Below are positions 1 to 8,607 of a stretch of 64,000 nt of DNA, piece after piece (the first letter of the stretch is position 1; each line of letters starts with the position of its first letter). The position numbers were made by a program, and so were the translations under genes. Source of the stretch: UBA935 sp031556725 (GTDB lineage Bacteria > Bacillota > Clostridia > Lachnospirales > Lachnospiraceae); contig JAVBSL010000004.1 in assembly GCA_031556725.1 (NCBI GenBank), positions 62,001-126,000 of the forward strand, written 5' to 3'. The notes under the pieces are model-generated. The model searched no databases and was not told the origin of the DNA. It saw only the letters and a list, made by a program, of their open reading frames with translations.

Positions 1-909
1 AGTGCCGACGGCAGCAGGTATGGATACTATTGTGTGATGGGACCGGATGAATTTCAAATGATGGTGAACCATAATTATTATACTAATTATATGGGTAAAT
101 TTACGTTAGAGTATACCATTGAAGTGCTGGACCGGATGGAACAGACCAAACCGGAGGCTTTTGCGAAGCTTGCGGCAGAAACCGGAATAACCTGGGAAGA
201 ACGGAAACAGTTTGCCCGAATTGCCCGGAAAATGTATCTGCCTTATGAAGAAGATACCGGTTTGTTCGAGCAGCATGAAGGCTATTTCAGCCTGCCCCAT
301 GTGGACGTGGGACAGATACCGGTGGAGGACTTCCCCTTGTATCATCATTGGTCCTATGATCGGATTTACCGCAGTGACATGATTAAACAGCCGGATGTGT
401 TAATGCTGATGTTCTTGTTTAATTCAGACTATACAGAAGAGCAGATTCGGAAAAATTATGAATATTATGAACCACGTTGTATTCATGAAAGCTCGCTGTC
501 ACCGTCAGTGCATTCAGTTCTTGCTTCACAGTTAAAGAAGCATGAGGCAGCCTATGACTTTTTTGCCTTTGCAACGCGAATGGATTTGGATAACTACAAC
601 CGGAACACCCAGGAAGGATTACATACAACTTCCATTGCCGCAGCCTGGATCAATATTGTGTATGGCTTTGGCGGTATGCGGTCGGATGGAAAAACAATCA
701 GCTTTAACCCTGCGATTCCGGTTAAGTGGAACAGCTATTCCTTCCGTATTACCTGTGGGGAAGAAGTGTTGCTTGTAACAGTAGGAAAAGAGGATGTCCG
801 CTTCCGGACGAAAAACGGATTCGAAGTAGAAATTATGGTATATGGTCGTTCTTATCTGATTGACGGCAAAGAAACTTTGATCACAATACCTCACGAATGG
901 AAAGATTGA
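1..909 (+). CDS. GH65 disaccharide phosphorylase, C-terminal part (5' end outside window)
   Basis: The frame is open from base 1, so this is the C-terminal 302 residues of a longer protein. Family GH65 enzymes phosphorolyse alpha-linked glucose disaccharides (maltose, kojibiose, nigerose, trehalose and relatives), releasing beta-glucose-1-phosphate in the cytoplasm. Visible are the GPDEF motif (Glu at codon 17 is the expected general acid), the following 'NYYTNYMGK' segment, and 'HESSLSPSVHS', the usual phosphate-binding stretch. The last ~80 residues form the beta-sandwich tail. GPDEF followed by QMM differs from the GPDEYHE of the next gene, so the two phosphorylases probably have different substrates. 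The substrate cannot be read from this fragment. One base separates its stop from the next start, so the two genes are surely cotranscribed. Confidence 0.88.
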   Translation, partial: SADGSRYGYYCVMGPDEFQMMVNHNYYTNYMGKFTLEYTIEVLDRMEQTKPEAFAKLAAETGITWEERKQFARIARKMYLPYEEDTGLFEQHEGYFSLPHVDVGQIPVEDFPLYHHWSYDRIYRSDMIKQPDVLMLMFLFNSDYTEEQIRKNYEYYEPRCIHESSLSPSVHSVLASQLKKHEAAYDFFAFATRMDLDNYNRNTQEGLHTTSIAAAWINIVYGFGGMRSDGKTISFNPAIPVKWNSYSFRITCGEEVLLVTVGKEDVRFRTKNGFEVEIMVYGRSYLIDGKETLITIPHEWKD

Positions 910-910
910 T

Positions 911-3085
911 ATGAAGTGGATAATAAAAGAAACCGGGTTTTCCCCCGAACGGAATGAAGATAACGGTAATCGTTTTTTAATCGGAAACGGCTATATGGGA
1001 GTCCGGGGAACCTTAGAGGAATTTACCAAAGAGCAGCTTGTGGCAATTAATCTGTCCGGTATTTATGATAAGGTGGGGGATGGCTGGCGGGAACCGCTGA
1101 ATGCCCCCAATGCCCTGTATGCATTGCTACAGGTGGACGGAGAAGTTTTTCATGTAATGGAACGTGAGCCAGGGGAGCATGAATTACGCCTGAATTTTCG
1201 GGAAGCTGTTTTGTACAGAAGGAGCCGGTGGGAAACACCAAAAGGAAAAATAACTCTGGAAACAGAGCGGTTTGCCGATATGGATAATCCCCACTGTCTT
1301 TATCAACATTATAAAGTAACAGTTGACTATGAATGTGACATAAGCATCACAACTGGAATTGATGGAGATGTCTGGGACATTTATGGACCGCATTATCAGG
1401 AATATGTACTAAAGCAGGATGCGGAGGCTTTGGTTGCGGAAGTATCCATCCAGGAAAAACGTGAGACCGTATGGGTCAAAGAAGAACTGTGGAAGTCAGA
1501 AGGAAAAGAAGAGATTATCAAAGAGGATAAGAAGATTCTTCGTAAGATTAGCTGTTCTCTGAAAGCTGGTAATATATTCGAAATGACCAAGAAAGTCAAC
1601 ATACGAACCAGCAAGGATGACGACGCCCCACAGGAAGAGAGCTTCATCTTTGATACTTTTATCCGCAAGAAAGAAGAGCATCTTGCTCATTGGGGAAAAC
1701 ACTGGGAGCAGGCGATGGTAACAATCGAAGGTGATGAAGAAGCCATGGAAGTGCTGAATTATTCCCTGTACCACTTATATTCAATAGCACCCAGACACAG
1801 TAAGAGCTTGTCCATCCCGGCCAGGGGACTGTCCGGGCAGACTTATAAGGGGGCGGTATTCTGGGATACGGAAATGTTTATGCTGCCTTTTTTCCTGTAT
1901 ACCAAACCGGAAGTGGCCAAAACCTTGCTGCGGTATCGGATAGATACCTTACCGGGTGCCTTGAATAAAGCCAAAGAGTATGGATATGAAGGTGCCTTTT
2001 ATGCATGGGAGAGTCAGGAAGGTGGTTTTGATGCCTGTTCGGATTACAATGTTACCGATGTATTTACCGGCCGACCTATGCGGACTTATTTTCGGGATAA
2101 ACAGATACATATCTCAGCAGCTATTGTTTATGGAATTATGCGTTATGCGGAGGTCAGCGGTGACAATAGTATCTGGGAGGAGGGCGGTCTGGAGACTGTA
2201 ATTGAATGTGCCCGGTTTTATTATGGTCTGCTGATCAAGCGGGTAGCCGGAGACTGTTATGAACTGCGGGATGTGATTGGACCGGATGAATATCACGAAC
2301 GGGTCAACAATAACGGTTATACCAACCGAATGGCAAAGTATACCTTTGAAGCAGCCTGTCAGTTGTTAGATCGCTTGGAACAGTTTGATAATGAAACGGT
2401 CCGTCGGATCAATGACAAATACAAAGTAGCGGAGTTAAAGAATAATTTTTTTGAAGGAGCGGCTAATCTGTATCTGCCCCACCCGGATAAAGATGGAATT
2501 ATCGAACAGTTTGACGGTTACAAAAAACTGGAGGATGTGTCGGTAGAAACGGTGAAAAGCCGTTTGCTTCATGAAAAAGAATACTGGGGCGGCGCCTATG
2601 GGGTAGCCTCGGAAACTAAGATAATCAAGCAGGCCGATGTGGTGACTTATCTGACGCTGTTTGCCCAAGAATACAGTTTGGAAGTATTAAAGAACAACTG
2701 GAACTATTATGAACCCCGGACCGAGCATGGATCTTCCCTCAGCGCCTGTATGTATGCTTGGCTGGCATGCCTTTGCGATATGCAGGATAGGGCTTATCCG
2801 TTCTTTATGAAATCGGCCATGGCTGATTGGAAGGGGGGCGGGAAACAGTGGGCCGGCTTGGTGTACATCGGCGGTTCCCATCCGGCGGCTGCGGGAGGTG
2901 CCTATATGACGGCAATCCACGGATTTGCGGGAGTATCCTTTGAGAACGGAGAAATCAAAGTAAAACCGAAGTTTCCGGCGCATTGGACTAAAATGAAGTT
3001 TTCAATTCATTTTATGAATACAGTATATGATATTGAAATCGTCAAAGAAAAAGATGACTACAGCGTTCGGACACTTTCGCGCTGA
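911..3085 (+). CDS. GH65 disaccharide phosphorylase (maltose/kojibiose/nigerose type)
   Basis: 724 residues, close to the 750-800 usual for GH65. The enzyme splits an alpha-glucoside with inorganic phosphate to beta-glucose-1-phosphate plus an acceptor sugar. An N-terminal beta-sandwich (about residues 1-250) is followed by the (alpha/alpha)6 barrel: 'FWDTEMFMLPFF' (substrate pocket), GPDEYHERVNNN with E460 as predicted general acid, and 'EHGSSLS' (phosphate site). A small C-terminal beta domain closes the protein. The start is one base after the previous stop. The 3' end overlaps the convergent lacI-type gene by 28 bp. With beta-phosphoglucomutase close by, the product is routed to glucose-6-phosphate. 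Family assignment is firm; the exact disaccharide is not determined. Confidence 0.92.
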   Translation: MKWIIKETGFSPERNEDNGNRFLIGNGYMGVRGTLEEFTKEQLVAINLSGIYDKVGDGWREPLNAPNALYALLQVDGEVFHVMEREPGEHELRLNFREAVLYRRSRWETPKGKITLETERFADMDNPHCLYQHYKVTVDYECDISITTGIDGDVWDIYGPHYQEYVLKQDAEALVAEVSIQEKRETVWVKEELWKSEGKEEIIKEDKKILRKISCSLKAGNIFEMTKKVNIRTSKDDDAPQEESFIFDTFIRKKEEHLAHWGKHWEQAMVTIEGDEEAMEVLNYSLYHLYSIAPRHSKSLSIPARGLSGQTYKGAVFWDTEMFMLPFFLYTKPEVAKTLLRYRIDTLPGALNKAKEYGYEGAFYAWESQEGGFDACSDYNVTDVFTGRPMRTYFRDKQIHISAAIVYGIMRYAEVSGDNSIWEEGGLETVIECARFYYGLLIKRVAGDCYELRDVIGPDEYHERVNNNGYTNRMAKYTFEAACQLLDRLEQFDNETVRRINDKYKVAELKNNFFEGAANLYLPHPDKDGIIEQFDGYKKLEDVSVETVKSRLLHEKEYWGGAYGVASETKIIKQADVVTYLTLFAQEYSLEVLKNNWNYYEPRTEHGSSLSACMYAWLACLCDMQDRAYPFFMKSAMADWKGGGKQWAGLVYIGGSHPAAAGGAYMTAIHGFAGVSFENGEIKVKPKFPAHWTKMKFSIHFMNTVYDIEIVKEKDDYSVRTLSR

Positions 3086-4068
3086 ATCAGTTGTACCGGC
3101 AGGGTAATATTGGACTTCTTCGGAACATTGCCCTCCAGCCGTTCCAGCATCATTTCCACAGCCATGGAACCTTTCAGGTTCATGTCCTGATGAACGGTGG
3201 TAAGGGGGGGCGTAACTACCCGGCTTAAGCTGATATCATCAAAACCGACGATGGAAAGATCTTCCGGAATGGAAACGCCTCTTTCCCGCAGACAAGTCAT
3301 CAGATTGGCAGCCATAATATCGGCAGAGGCCACCACAGCGGTAAGATCAGGAATCGGAATCAGTTCTTCACAGAGCTGCTTACAGGAAGCAAAATCCATT
3401 TCGGCTTCCAAAACCAGTGAGGGATCAAAGGGAATCCGGTTATCGGTCAAAGCCTTTTGGTAACCGCAGAAACGGGCATGAACAACGCCGCCTTCCCGGA
3501 AGGAAGGAGAGACGAAAGCAATTTTTTGATGCCCTCTTTCTATTAAGTGAGAAGTGGCCATATGGCTGCCTTTAAAATCTTCCAAACCAATATTACATAT
3601 ATGGGTGTCGGACACATAACTGTCAACTAAAACAATGGGAATCGTAAGGGGAGCCAATGCATCAAAAAAGGCATCCTTAAAAATACCGGTAAAGAACAGA
3701 CCGTCTACATTCCAGTTTCGCAGGAAAGCCATCAGCTCTTCGGCTGTGGCAACGGTACGAAGCATCAGATAATAGCCGTTTTCCCGCAGCACTCTTTCCA
3801 GAACACCGATAAAGACGGAATGAAAAGGATCTTCCATAAAGTTGGAATCATCTTTGGTAACCACGTGGTTAATAAATCCAATCACCTTGGAAGAGTTGGA
3901 TACAAGGGCACGAGCAGACATATTCGGTACATAGCCGAGTTCTTTGATGGCATCATTGATCCGTTCGATAGTCTCGGCAGAGACACGATGATCTTTACCG
4001 TTTATGACATTAGAAACCGTGGTGCAGCTGACACCTGTTACCTGAGCAATATCTTTTATAGTTACCAT
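3058..4068 (-). CDS. LacI-family transcriptional repressor
   Basis: 336 residues, standard LacI length. The N-terminus begins 'MVTIKDIAQVTGVSCTTVS', the classic LacI helix-turn-helix, followed by the hinge helix ('MSARALVSN') and a periplasmic-binding-protein-like effector domain (about 60-330). On the minus strand AAGGGA precedes the ATG at 4068. It is divergent from pgmB and convergent with the second GH65 gene, so it very probably controls this sugar locus, binding the palindromic DNA between 4084 and 4112 and being released by a sugar or sugar phosphate. The last codons lie antisense to the end of the GH65 gene. Local control of the locus is inferred from position only. Confidence 0.93.
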   Translation of the reverse strand: MVTIKDIAQVTGVSCTTVSNVINGKDHRVSAETIERINDAIKELGYVPNMSARALVSNSSKVIGFINHVVTKDDSNFMEDPFHSVFIGVLERVLRENGYYLMLRTVATAEELMAFLRNWNVDGLFFTGIFKDAFFDALAPLTIPIVLVDSYVSDTHICNIGLEDFKGSHMATSHLIERGHQKIAFVSPSFREGGVVHARFCGYQKALTDNRIPFDPSLVLEAEMDFASCKQLCEELIPIPDLTAVVASADIMAANLMTCLRERGVSIPEDLSIVGFDDISLSRVVTPPLTTVHQDMNLKGSMAVEMMLERLEGNVPKKSNITLPVQLIQRESVRTL

Positions 4069-4083
4069 GTGAAAATCCCTTCC

Positions 4084-4112
4084 GTTTAACGTTTAACTCA
4101 CTATATATAGTG
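4084..4112. promoter_or_regulatory. Candidate LacI-type operator region (two adjacent palindromes)
   Basis: Bases 4084-4097 read GTTTAACGTTTAAC: a tandem GTTTAAC repeat that is also a near-perfect palindrome around the central CG step typical of LacI-family operators. Two bases on, 4099-4112 read CACTATATATAGTG, a perfect 14-bp palindrome with a TATATA core that could contain a -10 box. Both lie in the divergent intergenic space between the LacI gene and pgmB, where an autoregulatory and operon operator is expected. Binding is inferred. Confidence 0.55.
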
Positions 4113-4164
4113 TAGCATTTTTAATATAAATTTTCAACTAAAATCATATTTGAGGAGAAGCGTA

Positions 4165-4815
4165 ATGAAAAATGTTATTTTTGATTTAGATGGAGTACTG
4201 GTTTCCACCGATGAGCTGCATTACCAGGCATGGAAAAAGTTGGCGGAGGAACTGGAAATCACAAATTTCACCAGAGCAGATAATGAAAGACAAAGAGGCG
4301 TCAGCCGGATGGAATCCCTGGAGGTAGTTTTGGAAAAATCATCAAAGACCTTCAGTGAAGCCGAAAAAGTAGAATTGGCTGATCGGAAAAATGATTATTA
4401 TAAAGAAATGTTGGAAGAACTGGATGACAGCGCCGTATTGGAAGGTGCAGTGCAGACCCTGACCATGCTGCGCGGTAAAGGCGTTCAGATAGCCGTAGGT
4501 TCGGCCAGCAAGAACACCCCCATGATCTTACAGAAAACCGGATTGGATATCTACATTGATCAGGTTAGTTGTGGTTTGGATATTACCCGTTCTAAACCTG
4601 ACCCGGAGGTTTTTCTGGTAGCAGCCGAGAAATTGGGAACAGCACCGGAAACCTGTGTGGTGGTGGAGGATTCGGCAGCAGGCATTGTGGCGGCCAGGGC
4701 AGCTAACATGAAATCACTGGGGGTAGGACCATATTATCATTCCTTAGGAGCAGATTTTACCGCCAGGACCTTAACGGCAAACATTGACTGGGAGGCTATT
4801 TTAGATGAAAAATAA
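4165..4815 (+). CDS. pgmB: Beta-phosphoglucomutase
   Basis: 216 residues, the normal size. HAD-superfamily mutase converting beta-glucose-1-phosphate to glucose-6-phosphate, the step after GH65 phosphorolysis. Seen: the nucleophile motif FDLDGVLV (D7 phosphorylated, D9 acid/base), a cap domain at about 15-90, 'VGSASKNT' (phosphate-binding Ser), and VVEDSAAGI (E168, D169 for Mg2+). The start at 4165 is preceded by GAGGAG at 4152-4157; an in-frame TTG at 4150 is upstream of that site and unlikely. The stop overlaps the next start by 11 bp, so the downstream secreted proteins are translationally coupled to it. The locus context agrees exactly with the assignment. Confidence 0.95.
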   Translation: MKNVIFDLDGVLVSTDELHYQAWKKLAEELEITNFTRADNERQRGVSRMESLEVVLEKSSKTFSEAEKVELADRKNDYYKEMLEELDDSAVLEGAVQTLTMLRGKGVQIAVGSASKNTPMILQKTGLDIYIDQVSCGLDITRSKPDPEVFLVAAEKLGTAPETCVVVEDSAAGIVAARAANMKSLGVGPYYHSLGADFTARTLTANIDWEAILDEK

Positions 4816-6343
4816 TATCATTATGATTGTTTTGCTGGTAGCCATCGGCATCAGTGCTGTTATAATGAGTAAGAGAATAATGAGCGAGGGAAGTGAAAAT
4901 ATGCTGGAAGAAGCCAAACTGGTGCTGTATCAGGGTCCGGCCAGCCTTCAGGATGCTGCTGAAGAAGACCGAAAATCAGTGTCGGAAAATCAAAGGGATT
5001 TATCTCTGATGCATTGCACCGATACTTTGCTAAAAGTAAACGGTTATGACTGCTATGTCTATGACACTAATGTTAATCATACCAGAAAATGGGTGGATGG
5101 TTATGTGCCGCCCATTTCCAGAACGCCGGTGGCCTATTTTGATTTTGAAGGTGCAGCCCAAATCAGTGTGACGTTGACAGAGCGGGAGATCGAAACCGTG
5201 AAAATCAGCCCATTAAGCTATGGGATCGTGCCGGAGATTGACAAAGAAAACCGGACCGTATCTTTTATGATTACCACACCGGATACCTATACCATTACCT
5301 GGAATGATTCACCGGAACGGGCAGTTCATATTTTTGCCAATCCGTTAGAAACAGACTTACCGGATTTTGAAGACGAAAATGTAATTTATATCGGTCCCGG
5401 AGAATGGGATATCGAAAGCATCGCCCTGGCAGACGGACAGATCCTCTATCTGGCCGGTGGTGCAGTAGTTCATGGAATTATTAATGCTAACTATGCTAAG
5501 GATATTACGGTAATGGGCAGAGGGATAATCGATGGTTCCCATCTGGCCGGTTGGAAGGGTACCAGTGCCTATATTCCTTTGAAGTTTGATTATTGTGAAA
5601 ATGTTACTGTTAAGGATATTATCGTTTTGAATGCCAATGCCTGGGTGTGCCAGGGGTTTGAGAGTAAAAACGGCTTGATTGACGGAATTAAGATCATTTC
5701 ACCCCGTCCTAACGGTGATGGTATTACCCTGCAATCCTGTGAGAATTTTACGGTTAAGAATTGCTTTGTCCGGACCTGGGACGATTCGTTGGTGGTTAAG
5801 AATTACGCGGGAAATTCTCGGAACATCACCTTTACCAATATGCAGCTTTGGACCGATCTGGCTCAGTCTATGGAAGTGGGATATGAAACCAACAAAGGCA
5901 ATAAACCCAATGCTGCTATCAAGGATATTCATTTTGAAGATATTACGGTTTTGAATAATTTTCATAAGCCGGTAATTTCGGTGCACAATGCCGATGATGC
6001 AGTGGTATCGGACATTACCTTTCGGAATATTACCGTGGAAAATGGCCGTATGGGCAGCGGTGACGGCAGTGAGATGCCCTACTTGATCGATTTGAATATT
6101 GCCCAGAGCACCAATTGGTCAACCACCAAAGAAAGAGGTATCATTCAAAATATTACAATTGAGAACGTAACGCTGCTGGAAGGAAATGATGCTCCTTCCC
6201 GAATCAAAGGGTTTGATGATCGGCATAAGATCGAAAATGTATCCATCAAAGATTTGACCATTTTAGGAAAAAAGATAACCAGTTTTGAAGCCGGACATTT
6301 TGAAATAGAGGAAAGTACCACCGGCAGTCTGATGATAGAGTAG
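4805..6343 (+). CDS. GH28-like right-handed beta-helix glycosidase, membrane-anchored
   Basis: 512 residues. Residues 4-24 form a hydrophobic N-terminal segment (uncleaved anchor or signal peptide), so the rest is probably outside the membrane. From about residue 200 the sequence has beta-helix repeats such as 'NVTVKDIIVLNA' and 'NFTVKNCFVRT'. Polygalacturonase-like catalytic acids are visible: N303-G-D305, then D326-D327, the same 21/22-residue spacing as in GH28 enzymes, and a late R466-I-K468. The GHG motif expected between them is absent; 'EVGYE' lies in that area. The fold and general catalytic plan therefore look like GH28, but the substrate may not be pectin. Neighbouring genes suggest it could liberate alpha-glucosides for the phosphorylases; that is inference. 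Confidence 0.7.
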   Translation: MKNNIIMIVLLVAIGISAVIMSKRIMSEGSENMLEEAKLVLYQGPASLQDAAEEDRKSVSENQRDLSLMHCTDTLLKVNGYDCYVYDTNVNHTRKWVDGYVPPISRTPVAYFDFEGAAQISVTLTEREIETVKISPLSYGIVPEIDKENRTVSFMITTPDTYTITWNDSPERAVHIFANPLETDLPDFEDENVIYIGPGEWDIESIALADGQILYLAGGAVVHGIINANYAKDITVMGRGIIDGSHLAGWKGTSAYIPLKFDYCENVTVKDIIVLNANAWVCQGFESKNGLIDGIKIISPRPNGDGITLQSCENFTVKNCFVRTWDDSLVVKNYAGNSRNITFTNMQLWTDLAQSMEVGYETNKGNKPNAAIKDIHFEDITVLNNFHKPVISVHNADDAVVSDITFRNITVENGRMGSGDGSEMPYLIDLNIAQSTNWSTTKERGIIQNITIENVTLLEGNDAPSRIKGFDDRHKIENVSIKDLTILGKKITSFEAGHFEIEESTTGSLMIE

Positions 6344-6355
6344 GAGGTGGTAACG

Positions 6356-6988
6356 GTGAAAACGAAAATAAATATCGGTCTGGGAGTGATTCTAATCCTA
6401 ATCATTCTTGCGGCGGTGCTGATCAAACCGACACCGGCAGCGCAGTTGATGAAAGCAGAAAACCTGACCATAGTAGAAGCACCGGAACGGGCTGAGAGCA
6501 TGGAGCATCCGGATTTTATAAAAGAAGAATACATCCCGCAGCTTCCCGAGGGCACCAATGTTGCATTAGAGGGGAAAATGGATGCCAGCAGCTTTGAGGG
6601 CAGTTTTACCCCCAGAAAGGCCATTGACGGAAATACCATGGGTGTATCCTATTGGGAAGGGAAAAAGGATAGTTATCCCAATCTATTGATCTTGAATCTG
6701 AAAGAAGTTAAGGCCATTCATGCTGTTAGAATTTGCCTGTGTCCACAGAATATCTGGGGAAAGCGGGAGCAGACATTTTCTGTATGGATAAGTAGTGACG
6801 GGGAAGAATATACCGAATTGGTACCGGAAGAGACTTATGTGTTCGATCCGGACAGGGGCAATGAAGCGGTGATGGAATTTGACGCAGTGGAGACCCAATA
6901 TGTGAAATTGTCCTTTACCAATAATACCGGAGCAGGTGGGGGGCAGGTGGCGGAGCTGGAAGTGTATGCTGATCAGGCAGTGAAATAG
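6356..6988 (+). CDS. Anchored F5/8 type C (discoidin/CBM32-like) domain protein
   Basis: About 210 residues. An N-terminal hydrophobic helix ('INIGLGVILILIILAAVLI') is followed by a linker and one discoidin-like domain from roughly residue 55 to the end, recognisable from 'NVALEGKMDASS', 'KAIDGN', 'YPNLLILNLKEV' and the closing 'VKLSFTNNTGAGGGQVAELE'. Such domains bind sugars on the cell surface. The GTG at 6356 is chosen because AGGAGG at 6342-6347 is 8 bases upstream; the in-frame GTG at 6347 lies inside that ribosome site. It follows the GH28-like gene at once and is likely its carbohydrate-binding partner. Function is inferred from domain and context. Confidence 0.72.
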   Translation: MKTKINIGLGVILILIILAAVLIKPTPAAQLMKAENLTIVEAPERAESMEHPDFIKEEYIPQLPEGTNVALEGKMDASSFEGSFTPRKAIDGNTMGVSYWEGKKDSYPNLLILNLKEVKAIHAVRICLCPQNIWGKREQTFSVWISSDGEEYTELVPEETYVFDPDRGNEAVMEFDAVETQYVKLSFTNNTGAGGGQVAELEVYADQAVK

Positions 6989-7079
6989 TGACGGGTCAGA
7001 CAGAATAACTGAGGATAATAGATTGCCCTACTGTATTAAAACAGGTTATAATAATTTAAAACAGTGGGGTAATTTTTTG

Positions 7080-8090
7080 ATGAAAAGAAATTATAAAAAA
7101 ATTATATGGATATGTGTGGTTATTGTTGTCTTGTGTGTATGTGGGGGATTTGCTTTCTTTATTTTAGGCACGGATATTACAGAGGAATATGACCTGTTTA
7201 AAAAGACGGATTATATTAGTCGGGTGGTCATTGAGAGCAGTGATGCAGATGACCATATGGTGTATGTAGTGGAGGGGGCAGAAGATGTTGATGCATTGAA
7301 GCGATGCTTTTCCAGAGTTTCGACGCATTTGTGGGAGGTTGATGAAGAATATGTGATTCATTTTATAAATGAATATACAGTACACAGCATTCCCTTTCCG
7401 GGGATGTATTCAGCTAAACAAAACTATAGAGTTAATTCTTTTATGAAGGGGAGAAATAAGAAATATCAATATACATTTTATGTGAAGAATGTTATGGATT
7501 TTGAGAAGCTCAGGCAAGATATGGAGAATGCGGGAAGGGGAAATATTGTTTATCTTCCGGAAAAATCTATTAATGAAACAAAACCGTACATTCAGTTTGA
7601 GTATTCAGCACAGGCAGCGAATGAAAAGGAATGGGAAAAGGCTTTTCGCAATGATCATGAACTTGGAGAGTTTGAGTATGATGATTATTTTGTTCCCCTT
7701 GTTGATGAAATGAAGGATATGGAGCTCTTTTTTGATATGTCACGATGTTCGTTTAGCAGTGGCTGCAGTGATAATACTTTTGAACGGGATATACAGATAT
7801 ATCTTAACAGGTCATTGAGTGAAGATGAAATAATAAAGATAAGGGCAGACGCAGAGAGACACTATGAGGGAAACAGTCGTATTTCTAATTTTGCTACACC
7901 CTTCCGTTATCATGAACTTGCTGAATATGAGATAAAAGTGATATTCGAAAAGGAACAAAGTCCGGAAGAAATAAAAGCATTTTGTGAGAAATATGGTGTT
8001 GATAGTCTGCAGTTGACAATTAAAGAGTATTCGGACGGTATTGAGCCATTTGCGGAGGAATCACCACAGTTTTGTATACATGGGGATTGA
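7080..8090 (+). CDS. Unrecognised protein with N-terminal membrane anchor
   Basis: 336 residues from the ATG at 7080; the frame is open further upstream but without a good ribosome site. The N-terminus 'MKRNYKKIIWICVVIVV' plus the following hydrophobic run (about 8-33) is a positive-inside membrane anchor, so residues 35-336 are predicted outside. The exposed part has two Cys close together ('SRCSFSSGCSD') and two segments that may be related alpha/beta units. I do not recognise a family. The base composition is richer in A+T than its neighbours. It stands alone between the sugar locus and the cadmium operon; the spacing on both sides suggests its own transcript. Confidence 0.6.
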   Translation: MKRNYKKIIWICVVIVVLCVCGGFAFFILGTDITEEYDLFKKTDYISRVVIESSDADDHMVYVVEGAEDVDALKRCFSRVSTHLWEVDEEYVIHFINEYTVHSIPFPGMYSAKQNYRVNSFMKGRNKKYQYTFYVKNVMDFEKLRQDMENAGRGNIVYLPEKSINETKPYIQFEYSAQAANEKEWEKAFRNDHELGEFEYDDYFVPLVDEMKDMELFFDMSRCSFSSGCSDNTFERDIQIYLNRSLSEDEIIKIRADAERHYEGNSRISNFATPFRYHELAEYEIKVIFEKEQSPEEIKAFCEKYGVDSLQLTIKEYSDGIEPFAEESPQFCIHGD

Positions 8091-8134
8091 AAGTGATGGA
8101 AATACCAGGTATTAAATTCTGGATAAAGTTTATA

Positions 8135-8162
8135 TTGACATAGAATAAAGCTGTGATATAAT
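8135..8162 (+). promoter_or_regulatory. Sigma-A promoter of the cadmium/zinc efflux operon
   Basis: TTGACA at 8135-8140 and TATAAT at 8157-8162 are both perfect consensus boxes, 16 bp apart. Transcription would start near 8169, inside the palindromic operator at 8167-8186, so a bound repressor would block it directly. Confidence 0.85.
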
Positions 8163-8166
8163 AAAC

Positions 8167-8186
8167 ATATGAACAAGTGCTCATAT
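8167..8186. promoter_or_regulatory. ArsR/SmtB-type operator
   Basis: ATATGAACAAGTGCTCATAT is a 20-bp imperfect palindrome (outer ATATGA/TCATAT exact, inner CA/TG exact) of the form known for ArsR/SmtB/CadC repressors. It begins 4 bp after the consensus -10 box and lies upstream of the cadC-like gene, the normal place for autorepression relieved by Cd/Pb/Zn. Confidence 0.8.
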
Positions 8187-8217
8187 AATCATATATTCAA
8201 ATGAAAGGAGGATTTAT

Positions 8218-8583
8218 TTGAAAAAGCAGGATGAACAAATAGAAAAATGTGAATGTATCCATGTTCATGATGATACTGTTAAGCGGATAAAGGAACAGAT
8301 GCCGGAAGAGGATGCCTTATATGATCTGGCCGATTTCTTTAAAATATTTGCCGATTCAACCAGGATTAAGATGTTGTATGTATTGTCATATTCGGAGATG
8401 TGCGTCTGTGACCTGGCAGATATGCTGAATATGACTCAGTCAGCCATTTCTCATCAGCTGCGGACACTTAAGCAGATGGATTTGGTTAGAAACAGGCGGG
8501 AAGGTAAGACGGTTTTTTACTCTCTGGCAGACGACCATATCAAAGCCATTCTGAATCAGGGAATGGAGCATATAGAAGAATAA
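8218..8583 (+). CDS. cadC: CadC-type ArsR-family metal-sensing repressor
   Basis: 121 residues, normal for CadC/SmtB. The N-terminal extension has C11-E-C13 and the DNA-binding domain has 'EMCVCDL' with C62 and C64; together these match the four-cysteine Cd/Pb/Bi site of CadC. The helix-turn-helix is 'MTQSAISHQLRTLKQMDLV'. The C-terminal region contains D and H residues ('LADDHIKAIL') as in the dimer-interface Zn site. The TTG start at 8218 follows AAAGGAGG. It is first in an operon with an HMA protein and a P1B ATPase, under a consensus promoter and overlapping operator. Apo-repressor blocks transcription and metal binding releases it (family knowledge). Confidence 0.92.
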   Translation: MKKQDEQIEKCECIHVHDDTVKRIKEQMPEEDALYDLADFFKIFADSTRIKMLYVLSYSEMCVCDLADMLNMTQSAISHQLRTLKQMDLVRNRREGKTVFYSLADDHIKAILNQGMEHIEE

Positions 8584-8607
8584 AGCATAAAAATAGGAGG
8601 ATTTGAG

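Noticed and set aside
6145..6639. 164-codon minus-strand frame spanning the end of the GH28-like gene and the next gene
   Set aside because: No ribosome site, covers two convincing + strand genes, and its composition is that of a shadow.
8098..8112. AATACCAGGTATT inverted repeat as a terminator of the orphan gene
   Set aside because: Six-base arms with a single-base loop cannot form a terminator hairpin, and no T tract follows.
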